Shown here piece after piece: positions 18,417-27,220 of a stretch of 64,000 bases of DNA; the stretch's first letter is position 1; every line of letters starts with the position of its first letter. The translations under genes were made by a program, and so were the position numbers. The notes beneath the pieces are model-generated. The model searched no databases and had not been told where the DNA came from. It saw nothing but the letters and a program-made list of their open reading frames with translations. This DNA is from CAYRFQ01 sp964423615 (GTDB lineage Bacteria > Planctomycetota > Planctomycetia > Gemmatales > Gemmataceae), in assembly GCA_964423615.1 (NCBI GenBank), contig CAYRFQ010000033.1, forward strand, positions 16,612 through 80,611, read 5' to 3'.

Positions 18417-19328
18417 TCAGTCACAGATGAATTGCTCTAGATATTTCTTGGCCTGTCGCAGGGCTCGCTTTCGACCATCGAGCGAATCTTCGAAGGCCCG
18501 GTCTTCGACTTCGATGCACACCGGGCCGTCATACCTGATGTCGCTGAGTGCCGAAAAGAACGGGCCCCACTTCACGTCGCCGTACCCAGGGATTTTGGGG
18601 GTGTTCCAGTCGAGTCCCATGACGCCCACTTCGTAGAGCTTCTCCTGATCGATCTTGGTGTCCTTGGCGTGGACGTGGTGGATGCGTTTGGCGAACTCCT
18701 TGATGCACCGGACGTAGTCGATCTGAAGCCAGACCAAGTGCGACGGGTCGAAGTTGAGGCCAAAGTTGTCGTTGCGGATTTCGTTGAACATCGCACGCCA
18801 AATGGCCGGAGACATCGCCAGGTTCTTTCCACCGGGCCATTCGTCCTTCGAAAAGAGCATTGGACAATTCTCGATGGCGAGATTGACTCCTTTGGATTCG
18901 GCCAAAGCAACGAGATCCGTGAAGATAGCTTTCATCAGCGGCCAGTTTTCTTCCACCGATTTGTGCCAGTCTCGACCGATGAACGTTGTCACCGTGTTGA
19001 CACCGAGCGTCGGAGCCGTTTCGATCACTTTCCGTAGGTGCTCGACGGCGACCTTTTGTTGGTCCTCGTCGGGCGTCAGCGGGTTCGGATAGTAACCGAG
19101 TGCTGAGAGGAAAACGCCGTTTCGTGCGGCGAGTTCCCTTATTTGCTCGGCTGAATCAGGCGTCAACGACGTTACGTCGATGTGAGTGACCCCTGCATAG
19201 CGACGATCAGCTTTTCCAGGCGGCCAACACATGACTTCGACACATCGAAAACCTTCGTCGGAGGCGAAAGAGAGAACGTCCTCGAGACTAAGGTCGGCCA
19301 GAATAGCGCTAACGAATCCAAGTTGCAT
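18417..19328 (-). CDS. Sugar phosphate isomerase/epimerase (TIM barrel)
   Basis: A 303-residue xylose-isomerase-like TIM barrel. Probable metal ligands are Glu in LAIENCPM (about 150), Asp in NFDPSHL (about 193), His in IHHVHAKDTK (about 220) and Glu in VCIEVEDRAFEDS near the C-terminus. Such enzymes isomerise or epimerise sugars or inositol derivatives, often beside Gfo/Idh/MocA oxidoreductases. The start is the ATG at 19328. No pathway partner is adjacent, so the substrate is unknown. Confidence 0.88.
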   Translation of the reverse strand: MQLGFVSAILADLSLEDVLSFASDEGFRCVEVMCWPPGKADRRYAGVTHIDVTSLTPDSAEQIRELAARNGVFLSALGYYPNPLTPDEDQQKVAVEHLRKVIETAPTLGVNTVTTFIGRDWHKSVEENWPLMKAIFTDLVALAESKGVNLAIENCPMLFSKDEWPGGKNLAMSPAIWRAMFNEIRNDNFGLNFDPSHLVWLQIDYVRCIKEFAKRIHHVHAKDTKIDQEKLYEVGVMGLDWNTPKIPGYGDVKWGPFFSALSDIRYDGPVCIEVEDRAFEDSLDGRKRALRQAKKYLEQFICD

Positions 19329-19581
19329 GTTTTAACTCCGGGAATCATGGAGGCTCGCACATTCATGGTCCTGCCGAATCATTACGAACAAGATTCGCGG
19401 TCATCGTTGTGCCTTTACAAAAGAGAGAAAAAGAGGAGGCCAGCTATTCCTTTTCCTACTCGAAGGCTACAGGCCAGATGCCTTCACTCGACAGCAAAAA
19501 TTTTTCATTTTTTTTACTGCCTCGATCTCCTCCAGACCACGACCCCTCGACTTTCCAACAAAAACCGGTCCAAAAATGACA

Positions 19582-19659
19582 AAAACCTGCGCTAAACCTG
19601 CAGTAAACCTGCGCCTAAACTGTAGTAAACCTGTAGTAAACCTGCGCCTAAATTGCACC
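19582..19659. repeat. Short tandem repeat, TAAACCTG units
   Basis: Seven imperfect units of 10-12 bp based on TAAACCTGCAG, TAAACCTGCGCC and TAAACTGTAG follow one another directly. The bases just upstream resemble 7878-7908, so the array seems to have expanded inside an older dispersed element. No protein is encoded. Confidence 0.8.
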
Positions 19660-19861
19660 TTTTTAACACCTCTCGATTTCCACATACACATACGTATCAA
19701 TGACTTATGGAAAACGACCCTCGCAAAACAGCCATTTTGGCTCGTTTTCGAGTCCTCCAGCCGCCCTTGGGCGCAGGTGCCCATAATACAATAGGATTGG
19801 ACGCCACCTCATTTTCAGAAAAATCGTCGAACTTCCAATTTTTTTTCTACTTGCAACGCAC

Positions 19862-20050
19862 AAGGGAAGAAGGCCCCCAACCCGAGCGAAGCGGGAATCA
19901 TGGTGAGCGAAGCGGGAATCATAGCGAGCGAAGCGGCAAACGCAGCAGAACCGGAAGGAAGGTGATCCTATCTCGAGTAGGGTTCTTGGGCTCAGGAGTT
20001 CGGCGACTCCGAACTGCACCCAACACGAACGTTAACCGGTCTAAGCGTTT
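19862..20050. repeat. Composite dispersed repeat, partial copy
   Basis: It holds three 21-bp units beginning GAGCGAAGCGGGAATCA (starts 19884, 19905, 19926), then GGAAGGAAGGTGATCCTATC, then TTCTTGGGCTCAGGAGTTCG and CCCAACACGAACGTTAACCG. The same modules, in the same order apart from missing pieces, occur at 26950-27090, and single modules recur at 22190-22279, 60375-60452 and 63488-63585. Confidence 0.8.
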
Positions 20051-20256
20051 GCGTGACATGAAACAGATGTTGAAAATCCACCTCGGCTTCGCGGCTCAAC
20101 ATTTTGGCCGAACCGAGGTGAAGGAAAATCCGTCTCATTCCTTGAACATTCAGATTTCTGGGACGTTGCCCCCAGGCAATGCTGAACTTGGCCTTCGGCC
20201 ACAACAACACGAACAAGCTGTATTCTGTTCCGAACCCGCAACCACAACCAAACCCC

Positions 20257-20871
20257 ATGTCGAATTCCTCAACACACATCAGCGACCACCTCGTCCACGA
20301 AATCCCCGAGCCCGTGATCTTCAATACGTGGAAGCACCACGCCGGATGGATTCGAGGGCGAATTCACGAATGTGCTAGCGATGGCGAAACTGCATTGAAG
20401 GAACTCGCCACCCAAACGGTCGTCCTGGGGCATGGATTGATGGATTTGTACAACGGAAAATTGTCGCCACTCGGAATCGCCCAGGATGTGTTGCGGGCGT
20501 TGGCAGGAGAGAAGTTACTCGATCCGGTCAAGTTCGAGTCGTGGGTCGACGAAAACGGCGGTTATCGAGTCGTCGAAGCTCCCACAGACGGGTCGGCATG
20601 GGTTCTGCGGCTGGGATCGGTCGAGAATCGCTACGTCCACGTCCATCCAGCGAGATATGCACCGGATACAATCCGCGTGCGGGCAAACGTCATCAAGACC
20701 GCCGTTTTGGTCAATGCCTACGTGGTAGCGTTCGGTGGTGATCCGTTCGACATAAAGTTGGTAAACGACGTCCGTCAGACGTATCTTGACCTTTCGCCGA
20801 TGGCCAAACTCTCGGCCTCAGACGGGCTCCAACCCATGATCGAATTGCTGGGAGGACACGACGAGGAATAA
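20257..20871 (+). CDS. Hypothetical protein
   Basis: A 204-residue soluble protein starting at the ATG 20257 (MSNSSTHISDHLVHEIPEPV). An upstream in-frame ATG at 20179 would add 26 Asn/Pro-rich residues derived from the repeat region and is unlikely. Composition is normal and there are no membrane segments. The C-terminal half (NRYVHVHPARYAPDTIRVRA) is well structured, but I do not recognise a family. Neighbours give no clue: it is flanked by repeats on both sides. Confidence 0.7.
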   Translation: MSNSSTHISDHLVHEIPEPVIFNTWKHHAGWIRGRIHECASDGETALKELATQTVVLGHGLMDLYNGKLSPLGIAQDVLRALAGEKLLDPVKFESWVDENGGYRVVEAPTDGSAWVLRLGSVENRYVHVHPARYAPDTIRVRANVIKTAVLVNAYVVAFGGDPFDIKLVNDVRQTYLDLSPMAKLSASDGLQPMIELLGGHDEE

Positions 20872-20904
20872 TGGAAAGTCGCCTTTCGCTCGGGTGGGTG
20901 AATA

Positions 20905-21010
20905 AAAACGTGTCGTGTTTTGGATTTTCAGCCCCGGACGGAGCGGGAGATCCTAGCCGTGAGTAGAACCCCACGGAGCTCAATGACCCAGGGCAACGCG
21001 ACACTCGTTT
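20905..21010. repeat. Dispersed repeat, A module
   Basis: This copy contains TTTTGGATTTTCAGCCCCGG, then GAGATCCTAGCCGTGAGT, then a CCCCACGGAGCTCAATGACC-like part and CGACACTCGTT. Equivalent segments are at 26824-26945 and 48841-48970. It is intergenic and non-coding. Confidence 0.8.
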
Positions 21011-21084
21011 ATCGAATCACCCCTACGAAAACTGCCTCTTCCCTCCGACCAATCTCAAACTATCGAAAAGAGTCGAAACACCAA

Positions 21085-21993
21085 CTACCAATCCAGGTTC
21101 GTCGGCTTTCCATTAGCAGGCAAGAGCACATTTTCCCAAAGGGACGCATCAACATTTTTGGACACCCGTTTGACACTCGCGTCGGCCATGCAAACAACGA
21201 TCGCGCTGCGTAAAAAGGCTTGCGGAAGATCTGGGTTGCAGTTACCAACCTCGGGAGCCAACTGAAATGTCAAACCAGGTGGTTGCGGCGGATAAATATG
21301 CCCGAAGAATGGACCATAGGTCACCGCGCTCGTCATATTTTGCGCAAGATCATAATACACCGCTCGAACCTCGGGCGCCGCCCACATGCTTCCGCCATTG
21401 CCACAGTTCCCGTACCGCGTCGACAGCATGATTGTGTTCGATTGACCGTCCCGAATCTCGCTCAATTTCCGGGCACCTTTCACCATCACATCTTGATCGA
21501 AGTTGGGAGCCAGAGAAAAATCCATGAACAACTGAGCGTTCGCACCAAAGTTCACCACCGCGAGCCCTCGGTTTGAGATCCCTTCCACGGTCGAACTATC
21601 TTCTGGAGAAAGATACACCGGGACCACTCGACGTGCCCAAGTCGTACTGGATAACACCGGGTTGTAATTGGCCTGGGTCGTTGCTTCGTTGTAGATGTTC
21701 GTTTGTTGCAAAAAAGGCAGAAGAGTTACGAACATCGTGTGGTGCACTTGCCGACCGTTCGCATCGGTAAACCCGGAAAACTCCAGCGCCGATGGGAGCT
21801 TCTTACTCCGGCTCTTCTGGGCGTAGTTCACTGTGGCCAGCCCAATTTGGCGCATGTGGTCGACTGTCACCAGGTTGTCCGCGGTTGCTCGAAACTTCTG
21901 GACTGCCGGAAGTGTCAGCCCGATCAACACAACGATGATCGCAAAGACAACAAGCATCTCAGTTAACGTGAAGCCAGAACGGCGACGAGGCAT
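21085..21993 (-). CDS. DUF1559 prepilin-type protein
   Basis: A 302-residue protein starting MPRRRSGFTLTEMLVVFAII. The RRRSG|FTLTE junction is a type IV prepilin peptidase site with Glu at +5, followed by a ~20-residue hydrophobic helix. The rest is the DUF1559 (SBP_bac_10) body found in very large numbers in planctomycetes. Such pseudopilin-like proteins are exported and probably assemble at the cell surface; their exact role is unknown. The ATG at 21993 was chosen because it places the cleavage site 7 residues in; an upstream in-frame start at 22068 would add 25 residues. Confidence 0.93.
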   Translation of the reverse strand: MPRRRSGFTLTEMLVVFAIIVVLIGLTLPAVQKFRATADNLVTVDHMRQIGLATVNYAQKSRSKKLPSALEFSGFTDANGRQVHHTMFVTLLPFLQQTNIYNEATTQANYNPVLSSTTWARRVVPVYLSPEDSSTVEGISNRGLAVVNFGANAQLFMDFSLAPNFDQDVMVKGARKLSEIRDGQSNTIMLSTRYGNCGNGGSMWAAPEVRAVYYDLAQNMTSAVTYGPFFGHIYPPQPPGLTFQLAPEVGNCNPDLPQAFLRSAIVVCMADASVKRVSKNVDASLWENVLLPANGKPTNLDW

Positions 21994-22400
21994 TCTTGTT
22001 CTCCTGGAAGCGAGGAGTGCCGGAAATGAAACAGGCGGATGCGGGATTCGCGAAATAAAATCGAGCATCTATATGTCTATTTAATGTACTCGGTTGCGGC
22101 TGCGAAAAGAAGGATTTTCTACCGAACGAGGAAAATCCGGGACCTAAACTGCGTTGAGCTACAAACCGTAATCTCCACCACTAACCCTAAGTGTCTCCCG
22201 CTTCGGTTGAGGGGTTCTTGGAGTGAGGACCTCGGCGACTGCGAACTTGTTACCCAACACGAACGTCAACCGCTCTAAGATCAAAGGAAAACAAGCGGTC
22301 TCGAAATTACCAGAGTTTAGTTAGTTGCTCTCGTAACCGGGCAAAGTTATGATTCCATCCTGATCAAGCCAATTTTCGTCTACCAAACTCCGAGGCTTCC
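21994..22400. other. Divergent intergenic region with repeat
   Basis: About 400 bp between the divergent DUF1559 and PQQ-propeller genes. It carries the B module of the dispersed repeat (22190-22279). Promoters for both genes must lie here but are not evident by eye. Confidence 0.5.
22190..22279. repeat. Dispersed repeat, B module
   Basis: It contains GGGTTCTTGGAGTGAGGACC, TCGGCGACTGCGAAC, CCCAACACGAACGTCAACCG and CTCTAAG. The match to 27023-27088 is close, and a more diverged copy is at 19975-20050. Non-coding. Confidence 0.8.
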
Positions 22401-23756
22401 ATGAATCATCGCTACCCACCGCAAGCGCGGTGCTCGTCCTACTTCGCCATGCTGATCGTCACACTCGTCGGCCTGAGTTTCTCTCCCAGTTCGCTGATGG
22501 GCCAGGAAAAAGACAACGCGACCACCGTGAAAATGATCGCAGCCGAGGGAGACGGTGCGAAATACTGGCCTGGCTGGCGAGGCCCAACTCGACAAGGTTT
22601 GGTGTTGTCGGGGCAATACCCAGACAAATGGTCTCCCGAAGAGAACGTCCTCTGGAAAGTCGAGATCCCCGGAAACGGCAATTCTTCACCAGTCGTTTGG
22701 GGCGATCGGATCTTCGTAACGTCGTCCATTAAGGATGCGGAAAAGCGGGCCGTCTTGTGCTTCCGACGATCCGACGGAAAACAACTTTGGACCGCCGAAG
22801 TCCCCGAAGGAACAGACGAAAGAGCGTACTGGAAAAATGGCTTCGCGTCGGGAACTCCCGCCACGGACGGAAAGCACGTCTACGCCTACTTCGGAAACCG
22901 AGGCGTGGTTTGCTTTGATTTCGAGGGAAAACTCGTCTGGCATCACGAACTCAAGCCCATGAACGCCCTCCACGGAATGGCTTGCTCACCACTGCTCTAC
23001 AAAGACTTGGTGATCATCTTCCAGGAAGCACGGGCAACTCGTGGAGCTCCTCGTAAAAAGAGCTATGGATTCATTCTTGCCTTGAACAAGACCACCGGAA
23101 AAACCGTTTGGAAGACTCCTCGCAAGGAACGGGTCGGTTGGGGGTCGCCAATCGCCGTTTCCGTCAACGGAAAAGATCAAATCATCGTCAACAGCTCCTT
23201 TTCGGTCTACGCCTACGACCCCAAAGACGGCACCGTCGTCTGGAACTGCAAGGGAATGACCGTCGAAGTCATCCCGACCCCGGTCGTTGCCCACGGGTTG
23301 ATCTATTGCTGTTCCGGAAGACGCGGACCAACCCTCGCCATCGATCCAACCGGAAAAGGAAATGTCACTCAAACCCACGTTAAATGGTCCGTCAAAGACG
23401 ATTCACCCTTCGTCCCAAGTCCGTTGGTCTACCAGGGATACTTGTACACGGTCAACGACATCCTCGGAGAAATCCGCTGCTTCGATGCCAAGACCGGGGA
23501 CCAAATGTGGCTCAAACGGTTTCCCGTCGATGCCGCCAAACACGGTTTTTCGGCGTCTCCCATCGGAGTCAACGGCAAAGTCTTCTTCACAAGCGACAAG
23601 GGCAACGTCTACGTGTTCAAAGCCGGTCCCAAATACAAGTTACTCCACGTAAACCAACTCGGCGAAAAGACCCTCGCAACCCCCGCTCTTGTCGATGGCA
23701 AATGGTACGTCCGAACCCAGAAACACCTTTACTGTTTTGGCGTCAAGAAATCGTAG
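22401..23756 (+). CDS. PQQ-like beta-propeller protein
   Basis: A 451-residue secreted protein with an N-terminal signal region (hydrophobic AMLIVTLVGLSFSPSSLMG). The body has repeated strand motifs ending in Asp-Gly-Lys/Thr-Trp (DGKQLWTAEV, TGKTVWKTP, DGTVVWNC, TGDQMWLKRF), the signature of PQQ-type/BamB-like eight-bladed propellers. No PQQ ligands could be assigned, so an enzymatic role is not claimed; planctomycetes have many such paralogues of unknown function. It is a single gene, convergent with the TPR gene, with a palindrome between them. Confidence 0.9.
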   Translation: MNHRYPPQARCSSYFAMLIVTLVGLSFSPSSLMGQEKDNATTVKMIAAEGDGAKYWPGWRGPTRQGLVLSGQYPDKWSPEENVLWKVEIPGNGNSSPVVWGDRIFVTSSIKDAEKRAVLCFRRSDGKQLWTAEVPEGTDERAYWKNGFASGTPATDGKHVYAYFGNRGVVCFDFEGKLVWHHELKPMNALHGMACSPLLYKDLVIIFQEARATRGAPRKKSYGFILALNKTTGKTVWKTPRKERVGWGSPIAVSVNGKDQIIVNSSFSVYAYDPKDGTVVWNCKGMTVEVIPTPVVAHGLIYCCSGRRGPTLAIDPTGKGNVTQTHVKWSVKDDSPFVPSPLVYQGYLYTVNDILGEIRCFDAKTGDQMWLKRFPVDAAKHGFSASPIGVNGKVFFTSDKGNVYVFKAGPKYKLLHVNQLGEKTLATPALVDGKWYVRTQKHLYCFGVKKS

Positions 23757-23786
23757 ACATTGGTAGGAAATCGTTGGTGGAGTACC

Positions 23787-23816
23787 TCGTAGCGGGGTTT
23801 CGAAACCCCGCTACGA
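23787..23816. terminator. Perfect 30-bp palindrome between convergent genes
   Basis: The 30 bases read identically on both strands: TCGTAGCGGGGTTT followed by its exact inverse, with no spacer. It lies between the ends of the PQQ-propeller gene (+) and the TPR gene (-), so it may act as a bidirectional terminator, although there is no U-run. Alternatively it is a repetitive extragenic palindrome. Confidence 0.6.
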
Positions 23817-23836
23817 AATGACTCATCGAAAACGGC

Positions 23837-24631
23837 TTACTGGGCGTGTCGTTGATCAGGATGACGTTTCATCGCCGAGAGATGCGGTGCCCGCAACACT
23901 GCCGCCCGATCGAGTCGGTATGTATCGGGGATTTCTTCGTTGCTTGCGTCGGACGCTTCCCGTGCAGGAAACGGCAAAATACACAATGGCTCAACCGGAG
24001 CAACATCGCGTCGTCGCTCGGCTTCTTGTTTCTTGGCAAGCACAAAGAACTCAAAGTCAGAAACCAGCCTCTGGAACCACACGCTACCCACATTTTGAAA
24101 ACGGCTAGTCTGCAAAACTCGTCTGGCCTCAGAAACTCGACCGAGTTTCTGCAATCCCTTGACGTAACGAGTCACAACCTTCCCGTTCGACGGAGCGATA
24201 GCAAAAGCTTCACGTAGCGACCTGAGCCCCGTCTTCGGTCGGTCGTGCTTGACTGCAAACCAACCGTAAACACTCAAATACGTCGGGTTCTTGGGATCGA
24301 GTTTCAAGGCCCGTTTGAAGTGCCGTGCTGCCCGCTTCGGGTCGCAAAAAACGTCCTTGGCGATCAATTGCGCCATTCGGAAATGCAGTTTGGCATCATC
24401 GGGACGTTGGATCAACGAAGTAACAAGGTGCCGTCGCGCTCGACGATACCGTTTGTTTTGCGAGTATAACTTGGAAAGTTGCTCGTGTGTTCTTGTGTGG
24501 GTCGATGTTGGAAGGTGACGAAATCGAGAAAGTTGCTGGAAAGTTTGCAGTGCAAGCGCTTTGGCTCCCACTTTTTCCAGTTTCCGTCCACGCGCGAATA
24601 GATGTCCGACCAGATTCAGATGATCATGCAC
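23837..24631 (-). CDS. TPR-repeat protein
   Basis: A 264-residue cytoplasmic protein with about four tetratricopeptide-like helical pairs between residues 20 and 180 (for example ARRHLVTSLIQRPDDAKLHF and ARHFKRALKLDPKNPTYLSV). TPR proteins are scaffolds for protein-protein contacts. The tail after 200 is Arg/Glu/Pro-rich and probably disordered. Partners cannot be deduced from neighbours. Confidence 0.8.
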   Translation of the reverse strand: MHDHLNLVGHLFARGRKLEKVGAKALALQTFQQLSRFRHLPTSTHTRTHEQLSKLYSQNKRYRRARRHLVTSLIQRPDDAKLHFRMAQLIAKDVFCDPKRAARHFKRALKLDPKNPTYLSVYGWFAVKHDRPKTGLRSLREAFAIAPSNGKVVTRYVKGLQKLGRVSEARRVLQTSRFQNVGSVWFQRLVSDFEFFVLAKKQEAERRRDVAPVEPLCILPFPAREASDASNEEIPDTYRLDRAAVLRAPHLSAMKRHPDQRHAQ

Positions 24632-24885
24632 GAGGCTGCCTCCATGCAGCTAGAGAATGATTTCGGGATGTCCTATCCACTGTCGTGAGATTATAACCCT
24701 GAATCGTCGCTCAGCAAGAGGGTTCTCAAATTTCCTTCTTCGAAACCTGAGCTTACGGCGGTTTTACTCACCCCACTTACCTCCAACCTCCTCGTTCCCT
24801 AAGATACCTCCGAACAAAAATCGATTGGACCCGACACTCTTACGTCGGTACAAGTACCTCAGGGACCCCAAACAGGAGCCTCCTC

Positions 24886-25470
24886 ATGGTCAAGACTCTC
24901 TCAACAATGTTGGAACTGGGCACGCCTGCTCCCGATTTCACGCTTCCAGCCACCAACGAAAGCATGAAAAACGTGAGCAAGTCGGATTTCAACGGTAAGC
25001 CGCTGTTGGTCATGTTCGTCTGCAACCATTGCCCTTTCGTCAAACACCTCAACAAACCGCTCGCCGAACTCTCCAAGGAATATCAAACCAAAGGTGTTGC
25101 GGTCGTGGGCATCAGTTCCAACGACGTTGGGACCCACCCCGACGACAGCCCCGAAAAGATGGCAGAAGAGGCCAAAGACGTTGGCTACACGTTTCCCTAC
25201 CTCTACGACGAAACGCAAGACGTCGCAAAGGCGTATCGAGCTGCTTGTACACCCGATTTCTTCTTGTTCGACAAGGACCACAAACTCGTTTACCGGGGGC
25301 AGTTCGACGACAGCCGCCCCGACAATGGCAAGCCCGTGACCGGGGCCGATTTGAAAGCCGCCCTCGACGCTGTTGTTGCTGGAACCGCTGTTCCCACCGA
25401 GCAGACACCCAGCATCGGTTGCAACATCAAGTGGAAATCTGGGAGTGAACCGGACTATTTCCCCGCCTAG
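24886..25470 (+). CDS. Thioredoxin-like / AhpC-TSA family protein
   Basis: A 194-residue thioredoxin-fold protein without a signal peptide. The active-site-like motif is CNHCPF (about 46-51), a CxxC variant typical of a group of planctomycete and proteobacterial peroxiredoxin-like proteins. The fold's later part has the cis-Pro loop CTPDFFLFD (about 122-130) and YRGQFDDSRP. It probably acts in cytoplasmic thiol redox control or as a peroxidase; the exact substrate is unknown. An internal Met at residue 8 is an alternative start. Confidence 0.9.
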   Translation: MVKTLSTMLELGTPAPDFTLPATNESMKNVSKSDFNGKPLLVMFVCNHCPFVKHLNKPLAELSKEYQTKGVAVVGISSNDVGTHPDDSPEKMAEEAKDVGYTFPYLYDETQDVAKAYRAACTPDFFLFDKDHKLVYRGQFDDSRPDNGKPVTGADLKAALDAVVAGTAVPTEQTPSIGCNIKWKSGSEPDYFPA

Positions 25471-25490
25471 TCTTGGGTTTAGACAGTGGA

Positions 25491-25593
25491 CGAGGGGTTC
25501 GGATTCTTGGTCCGTCCCCTCGCAAGGCAATAAACCCGGGACGTAGCCTTCGAGGCTGAGCCCTCCTGCGAGGGGTTCGAACAATAGAACCCC
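25491..25593. other. Structured intergenic segment with two hairpins
   Basis: Two inverted repeats flank the sequence AAACCCGGGACGTAGCC. The first is CGAGGGG...CCCCTCG (25491-25522) with an inner CGGA/TCCG stem. The second is GGGGTTC...GAACCCC (25572-25593). The related GAGGGGTTCG word occurs in both. It could be a terminator for the thioredoxin-like gene or a structured repeat; no U-run follows either stem. Confidence 0.5.
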
Positions 25594-25685
25594 GCCCAGC
25601 TTGATTTGTCCTTCCAACTCGATCACGCGTTCGATTTCCAAGGCCTCGACAAAAACTTCCAATTTCTCTCCGCTCTCCTCTAACT

Positions 25686-26177
25686 ATGCCATTCCAGCCA
25701 ATTCTTGGAACCCTGGGTTACGTATTTTCTCCAGACGGCAAACAGGTGTTGCTCATCCATCGCAACGCACGTTCCGACGATCCCCACTTCGGAAAATACA
25801 ACGGTCTGGGCGGAAAAATGGAACCTGGCGAGGACGTGGTTACCTGCATGCGTCGAGAAATCCGCGAAGAAGCCAACATCGAATGCGATTCACTCCAGCT
25901 TTGTGGAACGATCTCATGGCCAGGGTTCGGAAAAAATGGCGAAGACTGGTTCGGTTTTCTATTCCGCATCAACGCTTGGACAGGGACGCCTTTGAACAAA
26001 AATGCCGAAGGAACTTTGGAATGGGTGGACGTGGACCGCGTCTCATCGTTGCCATTGTGGGAGGGAGACCATCACTTCTTACCCCTTATCTTCGGAGCGG
26101 ATTCCAAGCCGTTCCACGGCGTCATGCCCTACGATAACGGACGCCCTAAGAGTTGGGCGTACACTGTTCTCGAGTAA
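25686..26177 (+). CDS. NUDIX hydrolase, 8-oxo-dGTPase-like
   Basis: A 163-residue protein with a full Nudix box GGKMEPGEDVVTCMRREIRE continuing EAN (GX5EX7REUXEE form, residues about 42-64), preceded by the typical KYNGLGGK. It hydrolyses nucleoside-diphosphate-linked compounds; the layout (short N-terminus, WVDVDRVSSLPLWEGD) is closest to MutT/8-oxo-dGTP diphosphatase-like members. Cytoplasmic. The ATG at 25686 opens MPFQPILGTLGYVFSPDG. Confidence 0.92.
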   Translation: MPFQPILGTLGYVFSPDGKQVLLIHRNARSDDPHFGKYNGLGGKMEPGEDVVTCMRREIREEANIECDSLQLCGTISWPGFGKNGEDWFGFLFRINAWTGTPLNKNAEGTLEWVDVDRVSSLPLWEGDHHFLPLIFGADSKPFHGVMPYDNGRPKSWAYTVLE

Positions 26178-26334
26178 TTCCCTCATTGGAAAGGTAAAAA
26201 GATCGAACGCTGGAACTTGGAATCGGGTGTCGTTCCTCTACAATCCCGCAGACCACTCCAAGAAACACAGCACTTTACACCTGGACAATACACACAAGTC
26301 AAATATTATATATTACTTATTTGGGGAAGTAGTG

Positions 26335-26760
26335 ATGGGGCCGATCATCCGCGTTGCGGAGGGGCCAAATCCCTTTATAGTGAGCGGCCGAGCACGGAGA
26401 TTGGTGATGGCGAAGAAGAGAAGGAAGAAGGCAACGCTCGAATGGTTCAGCGTCCGGAAAGAACCGGCCTCCAACCAAGGAAAACGGTTGTTGCTGCAGC
26501 TATTCGAATCGAGTCCCGAAGCGAAGAAGTGGCAAGAAGATGGGACTTTCAAAACACGCACCACCAAGTTGAAAATCGGTGGTGAGGAGCACAAGCTCCC
26601 AAAACTCGGTGTGAAGTTCTCCGTTCCGGTAAGTGAAGAAGCCGTTAAAGCCCTCGTCGATGGTTTCCTGAACAGACCCAAGAAACGACAACTCATTTCA
26701 CAATCAAAAGCACCCCCAGCACCTCCACCCAAGACTCGAGCAAAGAAAAAGCCAGCTTAG
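26335..26760 (+). CDS. Lysine-rich hypothetical protein
   Basis: A 141-residue protein if it starts at 26335, or 117 residues from ATG 26407 (MAKKRRKKATLEW), which is the more natural beginning. The core (KLPKLGVKFSVPVSEEAVKAL) is compact and the C-terminus is Pro/Lys-rich (PAPPPKTRAKKKPA). High positive charge suggests nucleic-acid binding, but no family is recognised. It lies downstream of the NUDIX gene with a 150-bp AT-richer gap. Confidence 0.6.
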   Translation: MGPIIRVAEGPNPFIVSGRARRLVMAKKRRKKATLEWFSVRKEPASNQGKRLLLQLFESSPEAKKWQEDGTFKTRTTKLKIGGEEHKLPKLGVKFSVPVSEEAVKALVDGFLNRPKKRQLISQSKAPPAPPPKTRAKKKPA

Positions 26761-26823
26761 CCCGGTTCTCGCTTGTATTGAACACAGGCTATATTCGCAT
26801 TCAATGTTCTTCTCCCCTTGGGT

Positions 26824-27140
26824 AGTCGGCTAAACAAGTGTGGTGCTTTTGATTTTCAGCCCCGAAGGGGCAAAAGATCCTGGCCGTGAGTGGGAACCCA
26901 CAGGACTCAAAGAACCAGAACAATCACGACTCTCATTGATCCGACCGACCGAGGGGAGAAGGCCCCCCAACCCGAACGAAGCGGGAATCGCAGCAAGCGA
27001 AGCCGGAATCATAGCGGTTGAATGTTCTTGGAGTGAGGACCTCGGCGACTCCGAACAGTGCCCAACACGAACTTTAACCGCTCTAAGTCGCTCCTGGCAC
27101 ACCAAAACCTGCGTTTTCAAAACGAACGATGTTTAGACTC
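26824..27140. repeat. Composite dispersed repeat, longest copy
   Basis: In order, it has the A module (GATTTTCAGCCCCGAAGGGG; GATCCTGGCCGTGAGTGGGA), a purine-rich link GAGGGGAGAAGGCCCCCCAA, two 21-bp GCGAAGC units, the B module (TTCTTGGAGTGAGGACCTCG; CCCAACACGAACTTTAACCG) and the end module TTTTCAAAACGAACGATGTT. All other copies in this window are subsets of this order. Confidence 0.8.
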
Positions 27141-27183
27141 CGCCCATCGACTTCATTCTCGTCCAAATCGGCTTGCCATCAAA

Positions 27184-27213
27184 TTGATAACGAGTGTCTT
27201 CTCTCTGAATACT
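27184..27213 (+). promoter_or_regulatory. Possible sigma70-type promoter
   Basis: TTGATA at 27184-27189 and AATACT at 27208-27213 are separated by 18 nt. They match the consensus moderately (5/6 and 4/6) and are placed upstream of the structured RNA candidate. By-eye call only. Confidence 0.3.
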
Positions 27214-27220
27214 CTCTTCC

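Larger units (their letters stand above)
19329..20256. other. Repeat-rich intergenic region
   Basis: About 930 bp without a convincing gene. It contains a TAAACCTG tandem array (19582-19659) and a degenerate composite repeat (19862-20050), listed separately. A 223-codon open frame at 19707-20378 is produced by the repeats (runs of ERSGNH) and is not a gene. Confidence 0.6.
26761..27220. other. Intergenic region with full composite repeat
   Basis: No gene seen. It contains the longest copy of the dispersed composite repeat (26824-27140) followed by a possible promoter (27184-27213: TTGATA, 18 nt, AATACT) for the candidate RNA. Confidence 0.5.

Noticed and set aside
19707..20378. A 223-codon plus-strand frame
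   Set aside because: Its sequence is made from the repeat units (ERSGNH runs) and it overlaps the start of the gene at 20257.
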